A stretch of 7,019 nucleotides of DNA from Thermoplasmata archaeon (GTDB lineage: Archaea > Thermoplasmatota > B47-G6): the NCBI GenBank assembly GCA_003663585.1, contig QMTU01000037.1:1-7019 (forward strand), written 5' to 3'. A program made the position numbers and the translations under genes. The notes below the pieces were generated by a model. It saw only the letters and a list, made by a program, of their open reading frames with translations. It made no database searches and was not told where the DNA came from. Below, piece after piece: positions 1 through 4,885 of the stretch (positions are counted from its first letter, which is position 1; each line of letters opens with the position of its first letter).

Positions 1-1
1 A

Positions 2-1378
2 TACGATTATTCATCTGATGATTTCACACCTGACGTTTTGATTGCAGATGATGTTCCACAGTATTCTGCGCCGGTATTGTGTCGAACCTCTCAAGGAGAC
101 CTTTACTGTTTTTGGGCTGAAAACAATCATATTTACTACAAGAAATGCCACAACGGAACTTGGGATTCAGATCCAACCGATTGGATAGACGAAACTAGTG
201 AAGGTTTAACCAAAGAAGAGCGAATAACGGTATTCTATAACGATTATAACTCAAAAATAGGATTAGCTTACATGACTAAAACTTCAAGTCCATACAATGT
301 TAAGTTTGCTTATCTCACAACTGGAATCCTGAAAGTAATTACCGATGCATTATCTCTTGCCGACCAAATTCTTTGCCATAAAGCATTTAGTGCAAGTGAC
401 ATAATCCAATTGATAGAGAAAATTACCATAGACAAAATATTCAGTATGAACGATACAATTCAATTATTAGATGAAATTTTGCGGAGCAAATCACTTGTCG
501 TTCCCGATGCAATTTCAATAACTGACGTTGTAAACGTGATTACACAAATTTTCAAGATGGTAACTGATAGCATTGGATCAACAGATCAAATCATAATTGA
601 TAAAAACCTTACAATTTCAGATTTAATCCAGGTTAGTGCAGAACAAGTTTTACGAAGCAAATCATTCACAATTACTGATTTAATTTCAATTTCAGATGCA
701 ATAATCGTATTAAAAGAAATAATCAAAAGCATAATGGACAATGTTGGCCTATCCGATGAAATTCTCAGCCATAAAGTGTTCACAATCCCTGATGCTATAC
801 AATTAACTGAACAGCTTCTCCGAGGCAAAAACTTCGCGGTATCAGACAGCATTTCTCTTTCCGATGTAGTCAGCTTAATTACAGAAATAATTAAAAGCGT
901 CTTTGACAGCATTTCATTAAGTGATGAAGCTCTTAGCCATAAAGGATTCTTTATTTTGGACAATATTTCCTTGCTAGAGCAAATTCTAAGACATAAACAT
1001 TTCTCAATTCAGGATTGCATAACATTAAATGAAGAAATTCTCAGAAACAAACTCTTAGAAATTCAGGATCAAATATCATTATTGGAATCTGTAATAACCA
1101 GCAAGCTTTTCATAATAGCTGACCAAATAAGCTTGACTGATGCCATTCAAATTGTCCAAATAATAAAAACAATCCATGACACTCTTAAATTAACCGAGAA
1201 AATTCTAGCTCATAAAAAGCTTGTAATTCAAGATCAAATAAAGCTTCTTGATGTAATAACTATCATAGGCTTAATAACAAAAATTCTGAAAGTTACTCTC
1301 ACAGAATTTTTACCTGTTAAAATAGTAAGCCAAGAGTTTAAGCCTGTTACTGTTTCAACAGAGGAGGTATTCGAATGA
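2..1378 (+). CDS. Fibre/adhesin-like protein with about 16 short tandem repeats (5' end missing)
   Basis: The frame is open from the first bases of the window, so the gene starts upstream; the TTG at 38 is unlikely to be its start. About 110 residues at the visible N-terminus are rich in aromatics, Gly and Asp and resemble a sialidase/BNR-type beta-propeller blade region. From about 338 to 1255 there follow some 16 tandem units of mostly 18 residues, with a pattern like D-x-I-x-L-x-D/E-x-I-L-x-x-K-x-F-x-I-x. Every third unit or so is longer (about 20 residues, with a V-V-x-x-I-T-x-I-I-K flavour), giving a super-period of 56-57 residues. A roughly 40-residue Thr/Val-rich tail closes the protein. 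Tandem D-x-I-S-L-S-D repeats occur in archaeal surface proteins and viral fibres. I infer an extended, probably host-binding or adhesive virion protein. It is translationally coupled to the next gene (ATGA overlap). The function is not proven. Confidence 0.75.
   Translation, partial: YDYSSDDFTPDVLIADDVPQYSAPVLCRTSQGDLYCFWAENNHIYYKKCHNGTWDSDPTDWIDETSEGLTKEERITVFYNDYNSKIGLAYMTKTSSPYNVKFAYLTTGILKVITDALSLADQILCHKAFSASDIIQLIEKITIDKIFSMNDTIQLLDEILRSKSLVVPDAISITDVVNVITQIFKMVTDSIGSTDQIIIDKNLTISDLIQVSAEQVLRSKSFTITDLISISDAIIVLKEIIKSIMDNVGLSDEILSHKVFTIPDAIQLTEQLLRGKNFAVSDSISLSDVVSLITEIIKSVFDSISLSDEALSHKGFFILDNISLLEQILRHKHFSIQDCITLNEEILRNKLLEIQDQISLLESVITSKLFIIADQISLTDAIQIVQIIKTIHDTLKLTEKILAHKKLVIQDQIKLLDVITIIGLITKILKVTLTEFLPVKIVSQEFKPVTVSTEEVFE
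338..1255 (+). repeat. Coding tandem repeats, 18-residue unit with 56-57-residue super-period
   Basis: At the protein level the unit starts at D-A-L-S-L-A-D and recurs about every 54 nt, for example as D-A-I-S-I-T-D, D-L-I-S-I-S-D, D-S-I-S-L-S-D and D-Q-I-S-L-T-D. An S/R-x-K-x-F/L-x-I motif separates the units. The longer variants begin near nt 506, 677, 845 and 1121. The first two intervals are 57 and 56 residues; the third is one super-period plus two short units, which suggests unequal growth or loss of units. DNA identity between units is only moderate, so the expansion is old or under diversifying selection. Confidence 0.8.
1361..1368 (+). promoter_or_regulatory. Ribosome binding site for the Ig-like gene
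   Basis: GAGGAGGT lies 6 nt before the ATG at 1375 and inside the end of the fibre gene. With the ATGA stop/start overlap it supports coupled translation and fixes the start of the downstream gene. Confidence 0.85.
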
Positions 1379-1671
1379 GCGAAGAAAAGCAGGTTTGGCA
1401 CAAAGGAGAAACTTACGGGAGAAGAATCACCATAGAAGACGACAGTGAAAACAAAGTTGACCCTGCCAGCTTGACTATCACAATCAAAAAGCCCAATGGA
1501 GAAACAGAAACTACTCTAAGCTTAAGTGATTTAGAAAAAGAAGAAACTGGAGTTTACAAAATGAAGTGGAAAATACCTGAAGATGCTGCATCTGGCTTAT
1601 GGACATTCACTGTGAAAGCCACATTGAACACAGGAGAAATCGGAATAGAAGAATTCTATTTGACACTATAA
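1375..1671 (+). CDS. Small Ig-like beta-sandwich protein, probably virion-associated
   Basis: This 98-residue protein reads as one immunoglobulin-like beta-sandwich. It opens with W-H-K-G-E-T-Y, followed by a V-D-P-x-S-L-T-I-T-I strand, a K-P-N-G-E turn, an E-E-T-G-V-Y-K-M-K-W strand and a G-L-W-T-F-T-V-K-A strand. The layout 'P-x-G, then G-x-Y, then G-x-W-x-F-x-V' is usual for single Ig-like domains in tail, neck or decoration proteins of phages and archaeal viruses. There is no signal peptide and no membrane segment. The start is set by a strong binding site and the ATGA overlap with the fibre gene, so the two products are probably made in step and may assemble together. Its last 16 nt overlap the convergent membrane-protein gene. 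The fold is an inference from pattern, and the exact virion role is unknown. Confidence 0.7.
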   Translation: MSEEKQVWHKGETYGRRITIEDDSENKVDPASLTITIKKPNGETETTLSLSDLEKEETGVYKMKWKIPEDAASGLWTFTVKATLNTGEIGIEEFYLTL

Positions 1672-2132
1672 AAGACTTTCTTGAAGTACAAAATTGCTAA
1701 AGCAATAAATGACACTGTCCAGTAAACTATTTGCTCTTTGATTGTCCAAGGGTAATGGAAAATTAAGCAGGCAGGATGCCACCACCAAACAAATGAAGGA
1801 TTGGCCCAAAACTCAGGAGCTGGCACTTCTAGGATGTACCAGAAATCCAGCAGCATAGCTGGATAGCACAGAATGAAAAAGGCAGATTTCCAGAGAGACT
1901 TTTTGGTGCTGTAGATCAAAACTCCAGTTAAAACTACTAATAAAGGCATAAACAACCACCATGCCAACAGCATTCTGAAATCGTATTCTAATCTAGGGCA
2001 CACTAAATTGTCCATTCTTTGGAGAATCAAATACCAGAGTAGTGTAAGAAACAGAAACGAATGCTCTTTTGCCTTCAACACTAAATGCTTAATTCTCGAA
2101 GCCATATGCATCACATTACATATAAGCAACAT
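1656..2132 (-). CDS. Four-TM, Trp-rich membrane protein of unknown function
   Basis: The protein has 158 residues if it starts at 2132. I see four hydrophobic segments: about residues 24-38, 54-74, 81-101 and 133-151. An aromatic loop between the third and fourth carries P-x-P-E-F-W and V-W-W-W-H-P. No known enzyme motif is visible. It is the last gene of the leftward block, 9 nt after the AAA+ ATPase stop. The start is uncertain: ATGs at 2132, 2111 and 2105 are all possible, and none has a good binding site. The third gives a natural N-terminus (M-A-S-R-I-K-H) with a weak GTGAT ahead of it. The 3' end overlaps the convergent Ig-like gene by 16 nt, so no terminator fits between the blocks. 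It could be a virus-encoded membrane or envelope-modifying protein, but that is only a guess. Confidence 0.65.
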   Translation of the reverse strand: MLLICNVMHMASRIKHLVLKAKEHSFLFLTLLWYLILQRMDNLVCPRLEYDFRMLLAWWLFMPLLVVLTGVLIYSTKKSLWKSAFFILCYPAMLLDFWYILEVPAPEFWANPSFVWWWHPACLIFHYPWTIKEQIVYWTVSFIALAILYFKKVFYSVK

Positions 2133-2141
2133 TTTATTTAA

Positions 2142-2840
2142 TTATTTCTTCCAGCTAAATTTCTTGTACTTTCTTAAAGAACCCACTATGAAATCTACGT
2201 CGCTTTTACTCTCAGCAATCCTAGCTATGCCTATACAAACTCTAACGTCTCGAGTAAACTCAGACACTCGATTAACTATATAGCTAGCTAAACTGGCTTT
2301 GACTCCTTCTCTACTAACTAAGACTTTGGTTCCAACTTCTTTGAATTCAACCAGACTATATGGTTTAAAATAGAATTTCAAGTAGAAGCGAGATTTGAGC
2401 TCTGCAGGTATAGCATCATCTCTGTTGCAAGCAGCAAAAACTTTTGTATCTAAAACCACTTCGATTTCCTTCCTGTACTTAACATCTTTGACTAAGCCTG
2501 TTTCCATAAGAGAGAGCAATACGGTCATTTCTCTCCTAGGCATTTTATCTAATTCATCTATAAGCAAATACTTAGGCTTACACCTACTTAGAATCCAAGC
2601 TAAACCTGCTTTAGTAGTTTTACCGCCTAAAAGGAAATAAGAGGAGGGAAGTCGTTGTATCTCAGAGAGGAACAATGACTTAGCTGAAGCAGGCACTCCA
2701 GCTAGCAGTGCATGGACAGGCTTCTTGCTCTTAAGAGCTTTCAGCAAAATCCTCTTGACGTCTTCATAGCCTACTATAACATCGAAGAGATCTCTAGGGA
2801 GCCTTGTTGACTTCCTGTGCTTCTTTTTGTACCAAGGCAT
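2142..2840 (-). CDS. AAA+ ATPase, RuvB/MoxR-like
   Basis: This 232-residue protein is one AAA+ module. It has the Walker A loop G-V-P-A-S-A-K-S (48-55), a Walker B L-L-I-D-E (92-96), a sensor-1 Asn in A-A-C-N-R (N139), an arginine finger candidate in E-L-K-S-R-F (R151) and a sensor-2-like R-D-V-R (197-200). The P-A-S-A-K form of Walker A, with Ala for the usual last Gly, matches archaeal AAA proteins often labelled RuvB-like or MoxR-like. The fold implies ATP-driven remodelling of DNA or protein as a ring. The small size leaves no room for an added DNA-binding domain beyond the basic N-terminus (K-K-K-H-R-K). A GAGGA binding site at 2846-2850 supports the ATG at 2840. Its neighbours (topoisomerase-like protein, methyltransferase) favour a role in viral DNA replication or processing, but the substrate is unknown. 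Confidence 0.85.
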   Translation of the reverse strand: MPWYKKKHRKSTRLPRDLFDVIVGYEDVKRILLKALKSKKPVHALLAGVPASAKSLFLSEIQRLPSSYFLLGGKTTKAGLAWILSRCKPKYLLIDELDKMPRREMTVLLSLMETGLVKDVKYRKEIEVVLDTKVFAACNRDDAIPAELKSRFYLKFYFKPYSLVEFKEVGTKVLVSREGVKASLASYIVNRVSEFTRDVRVCIGIARIAESKSDVDFIVGSLRKYKKFSWKK

Positions 2841-2852
2841 AGAAATCCTCAG

Positions 2853-3173
2853 CTACAGCATCTCGCCTACATGCTCGAGCAAAAATGAATGCCATGTCCT
2901 CATCTTCACGTACACTATCAAGATAGGCTTGCCCAGAGCATAAGCTGCTCCTAGATCAAAGAGAGTCCCTTGACTGGTTCCATCCCATATAACGTGGACT
3001 TCATCAGCTTCCTTTATGGCTTCAACGTTCCGCTTATAGATTTCTTTTGCACTCAAATGCTGAGGCGTATCTCTCCCAGGAACATAAGTCTCGCAGCCTT
3101 CAGCTTCCAAAGCTTCAGCATGCTTAATTGCTTTATTTGTCAAACCTAGGGAATGAGCTATAAAGATTTTCAT
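2853..3173 (-). CDS. Nucleoside 2-deoxyribosyltransferase-like protein
   Basis: From the preferred ATG at 3173 the protein has 106 residues. It shows a Rossmann-like layout: M-K-I-F-I-A-H-S first strand, a Y-V-P-G-R-D loop, an N-V-E-A-I-K-E-A-D-E-V-H-V-I-W helix-strand unit, then G-T-x-F-D-L-G-A-A-Y-A-L-G-K-P-I. This is the pattern of the nucleoside 2-deoxyribosyltransferase / DUF4406 / Rcl superfamily, which cleaves or transfers the N-glycosidic bond of (deoxy)nucleosides or nucleotides. The position where the nucleophilic Glu normally sits (G-T-x-x-E-x-G) is Asp here (D73), so activity may be altered or the protein may bind ligand only. An upstream ATG at 3197 would overlap the previous stop, but it has no binding site; GGAAGG at 3181-3186 favours 3173. 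A role in viral nucleotide metabolism is plausible. Confidence 0.7.
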   Translation of the reverse strand: MKIFIAHSLGLTNKAIKHAEALEAEGCETYVPGRDTPQHLSAKEIYKRNVEAIKEADEVHVIWDGTSQGTLFDLGAAYALGKPILIVYVKMRTWHSFLLEHVGEML

Positions 3174-3180
3174 TGATTTT

Positions 3181-3186
3181 CCTTCC
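3181..3186 (-). promoter_or_regulatory. Ribosome binding site that decides the start of the deoxyribosyltransferase-like gene
   Basis: GGAAGG lies 7 nt before the ATG at 3173. The alternative ATG at 3197, eight codons upstream, has no such site. The conserved first strand M-K-I-F-I-A-H-S also begins exactly at 3173. Confidence 0.6.
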
Positions 3187-3190
3187 TTAT

Positions 3191-3547
3191 TTAGCATTTA
3201 CTTAATTTGCTATAAACAGCACTTATGAAGCCTTTAGTTAACTTATACTTCCTTAATTTCTCGCTGGTAGGCATAGACTCTAATATTTTAAGAGATGCTA
3301 AATGTTTCAGCTCACTATGTGCAGCATCAATTTTTACACCGGTTAACCATGCTAATAAAGTGCTGGTTATTGGCAAACCTACTCTGGCGATAGCTAAGAC
3401 TGCACAAATATACTTCTTTAATCCAGCTTTAACAGGATATTTGGTATATGTTCTTATGTATTGCTTTAAATGATAGTACAAATGTCCGCGTTCCCATCTA
3501 TCCATCATTGATTTGTATTCTTGTTTTAACTTTAATGTTAAAGACAT
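3191..3547 (-). CDS. Winged-helix-like putative DNA-binding protein
   Basis: The protein has 118 residues and a net positive charge. The first 45 residues are a charged and aromatic helix-rich region. The second half (about 48-118) reads like a winged helix: a first helix (A-V-L-A-I-A-R-V), a P-I-T-S-T-L-L-A-W-L helix, a turn and recognition helix (D-A-A-H-S-E-L-K-H-L-A-S-L-K-I-L-E) and a basic wing (S-E-K-L-R-K-Y-K-L-T). No metal or ligand motif is seen. The ATG at 3547 is backed by GGAGGAG at 3553-3559, which sits inside the end of the methyltransferase frame; the two genes overlap by 10 nt. A local transcription regulator or DNA-binding accessory factor is likely, with unknown targets. Confidence 0.55.
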   Translation of the reverse strand: MSLTLKLKQEYKSMMDRWERGHLYYHLKQYIRTYTKYPVKAGLKKYICAVLAIARVGLPITSTLLAWLTGVKIDAAHSELKHLASLKILESMPTSEKLRKYKLTKGFISAVYSKLSKC

Positions 3548-4081
3548 TCCAACTCCTCCAAATTTATGCTGTTTTCCACTTCATTTCCCCAAACATCCCA
3601 GCCTGCCCGCTGTTTCCGAGCAAATAACTCCAGATACGGTGGGTACGAATTGGCTTCTATTATTTCGTACATTTTTTCAGGCTTAGCTGAATGCAAATTT
3701 GGCCGAATAGCATCAAAGATATTCCGTGTATTCTTTGTCCTAGTAGGTAAATTCCCTTTTTACACCAAATAAGCATATTTCCACTGATGCACGGAAATAA
3801 TGGCCCATGCCAAACCACAACTTCCCATGCTTGGTCAGTTTTCTCCAAACGATAAGAGTTTTGTACTGAAACCCCCAAGATTCCATTACTTCTAAGCCTT
3901 CTTTGAGATGAGTATGCACACACCAAAGGTACAAATGGGCTTTGTCAGCTACAAGCTTCTTTATTGGCAATTTTTTAATCTCCTCAGTTGTCATCTCCGG
4001 ATACGGTTTTCTTCTTGTAGGATCCAATTTATCTCTGAAACACCAAGGCGGATCAGCATAAATGGTTCTATATAATTTCAT
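3538..4081 (-). CDS. MT-A70-family adenine methyltransferase, one-base frame disruption
   Basis: The N-terminal frame gives Y-R-T-I-Y-A-D-P-P-W, the catalytic DPPW motif of MT-A70 adenine-N6 methyltransferases, then L-Y-L-W-C-V-H-T-H-L, E-S-W-G-F, V-W-R-K, G-H-Y-F-R-A-S-V-E-I-C-L-F-G-V-K. This frame then meets a TAG at 3740-3742. Moving +1 at the run of five A (3757-3761) continues the family exactly: G-V-K-G-N-L-P-T-R-T-K-N-T-R-N, H-S-A-K-P-E, Y-L-E-L-F-A-R, G-W-D-V-W-G-N-E-V, and a stop at 3538-3540. The rebuilt protein has 180 residues from the ATG at 4081, normal for the family; a GTG at 4090 is an alternative start. The TAATG junction couples it to the gene before. No cognate nuclease is in view, so self-protection or regulation by DNA methylation is likely, if the frame is restored. 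Confidence 0.85.
3757..3761 (-). other. A5 run at the methyltransferase frame shift
   Basis: The reading frame GTA-AAA-AGG-GAA leads to a stop. Skipping one base (GTA-AAA-GGG-AAT) gives the conserved V-K-G-N-L-P. A P-site AAA can re-pair with AAA one base on, so slippage is possible in principle. One surplus A from sequencing or replication is the simpler reading. Confidence 0.75.
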
Positions 4082-4410
4082 TATGACCACGGATCCAAAT
4101 CTGGATTAGGTATTAAATCCCAAGACTTGCTGAATTGAACTGCATACTGGTCAGGGAACCAAGTTTCTTTAGCTGAAGCTTTGAGCAATTTCAAAGCTTC
4201 TATGAATTTGCTTTCTTTGATTAAGTCATTGATTTGCTTGGCTGCTTCAGGAGTTACTTCAGCTAGAAACACAACTGCATGCCTGTGCCTGTTGGCTAAA
4301 ACTCTGATCAGCATGAAGCCTAAATTCTTGTCTTCTTTAGCAGCATTCAAATCAGGAGCAAACGCTACGGTTTCGATTCCGTGAGCGTCTGCTATTCCAT
4401 AAGCAATCAA
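4081..4410 (-). CDS. Conserved-looking protein of unknown function, TTG start
   Basis: I do not recognise a characterised family. The 109-residue protein opens with I-A-Y-G-I-A-D-A-H-G-I-E, contains L-A-N-R-H-R-H-A-V-V-F, a helical T-P-E-A-A-K-Q-I-N-D-L-I segment and an Ala/Lys-rich helix, and ends W-D-L-I-P-N-P-D-L-D-P-W-S. The D-A-H-G-I-E and R-H-R-H motifs are the sort that could bind metal or phosphate, but this is speculation. It looks soluble, with no membrane segment. The start is a TTG at 4410, chosen because a perfect GGAGGTGAT lies at the right distance and no ATG is available. The stop forms TAATG with the methyltransferase start, so the two are probably coupled and could work together. 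Confidence 0.75.
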   Translation of the reverse strand: MIAYGIADAHGIETVAFAPDLNAAKEDKNLGFMLIRVLANRHRHAVVFLAEVTPEAAKQINDLIKESKFIEALKLLKASAKETWFPDQYAVQFSKSWDLIPNPDLDPWS

Positions 4411-4413
4411 AAT

Positions 4414-4422
4414 ATCACCTCC
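4414..4422 (-). promoter_or_regulatory. Near-perfect ribosome binding site deciding a TTG start
   Basis: GGAGGTGAT matches the full anti-Shine-Dalgarno end of 16S rRNA. Seven nt separate GGAGG from the TTG at 4410. The strength of the site probably makes up for the weak start codon. Confidence 0.85.
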
Positions 4423-4465
4423 ATTTAGTCAACAAACTGACAAAATCCTCCATGGAATTTGTCAT
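4415..4465 (-). CDS. Possible 16-residue micro-ORF filling the intergenic gap
   Basis: An ATG overlaps the stop of the upstream two-TM gene as ATGA. The frame codes M-T-N-S-M-E-D-F-V-S-L-L-T-K-W-R and stops at a TGA inside the GGAGGTGAT site of the next gene. The exact fit to the gap suggests a coupling peptide that brings ribosomes to the next binding site. It has no good binding site of its own and may be chance. Confidence 0.2.
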   Translation of the reverse strand: MTNSMEDFVSLLTKWR

Positions 4466-4689
4466 TCTGTTAATTCCAGTATTACTATGACCATTATAAT
4501 CCCCAAAATCAGACCTCCGAAGCCGGCTAATATAGCCATAATCATGGCAGCTACTCTCTCCCAGAAAGTTTCAGGTGTCAAGAAAGAGTACATTGCATGA
4601 GCGAACAATAGAGTAGGAATCCCTAGCATAGCAGCAATAGCCATTATGGCTAGTGCAGCTGCCAATCTTTCTGACTTAACATGTTTCAT
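4462..4689 (-). CDS. Small two-TM membrane protein
   Basis: The protein has 75 residues with two hydrophobic segments, about 9-33 (Ala/Ile/Met-rich) and 46-72 (Gly/Ile-rich, with G-F-G-G-L-I-L-G), joined by a short polar loop T-P-E-T-F-W-E-R. The N-terminus M-K-H-V-K-S-E-R is basic. No enzyme motif is present. It starts inside the end of the preceding two-TM gene (14-nt overlap). GGAGG at 4702-4706 lies a rather long 12 nt before the ATG. Size and topology would fit a holin-like or membrane-anchor protein, but the sequence does not prove either. Confidence 0.7.
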   Translation of the reverse strand: MKHVKSERLAAALAIMAIAAMLGIPTLLFAHAMYSFLTPETFWERVAAMIMAILAGFGGLILGIIMVIVILELTE

Positions 4690-4885
4690 TTTTTATCACT
4701 TCCTCCCAAATCAAGACATTGATTATAAGGAAACCAAGCGTAAATATTGGACTCAGCAGTAACGCTAACAAGAAGCTCTCAAAGAAAAGAGAGATAATGG
4801 TGTAAATTCCTAGGCAGTCAACGACTATCAATCCATACGCTAGGACTATTCGAACTGCTTTATTAAGAAGCTTCTCTATGTCCAT
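4676..4885 (-). CDS. Small two-TM membrane protein
   Basis: The protein has 69 residues: a short amphipathic start (M-D-I-E-K-L-L-N-K-A), then hydrophobic segments at about 13-35 and 38-60 separated only by an E-S pair, so a tight hairpin in the membrane. The charged end is E-E-V-I-K-N-E-T-C. No family is recognised. It overlaps the end of the Topo VI-A-like gene by 23 nt; GGAG at 4891-4894, 5 nt before the ATG, lies within that gene. With the next gene it forms a pair of two-TM proteins, which may act as a complex. Confidence 0.7.
   Translation of the reverse strand: MDIEKLLNKAVRIVLAYGLIVVDCLGIYTIISLFFESFLLALLLSPIFTLGFLIINVLIWEEVIKNETC

Noticed and set aside
48..55. Altered, inactive Walker A in the AAA+ ATPase (protein residues 48-55)
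   Set aside because: The P-A-S-A-K-S form, with Ala for the last Gly, is usual in archaeal RuvB/MoxR-like proteins, and Walker B, sensor 1 and the arginine finger are intact.
586..963. Long frame opposite the repeat region of the fibre gene
   Set aside because: It mirrors the repeat codons of the + strand, has no binding site, and gives a low-complexity, unrelated product.
1640..1690. Terminator between the convergent blocks
   Set aside because: The genes overlap by 16 nt and I see no clear stem followed by a T run on either strand.
2008..2283. Frame on the + strand across the junction of the membrane protein and AAA+ genes
   Set aside because: It straddles two better-supported genes, has no binding site and shows no motif.
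3660..3926. An 88-codon frame across the methyltransferase break
   Set aside because: It is in the third frame and lacks all family motifs. The true continuation lies in another frame that ends at 3538.
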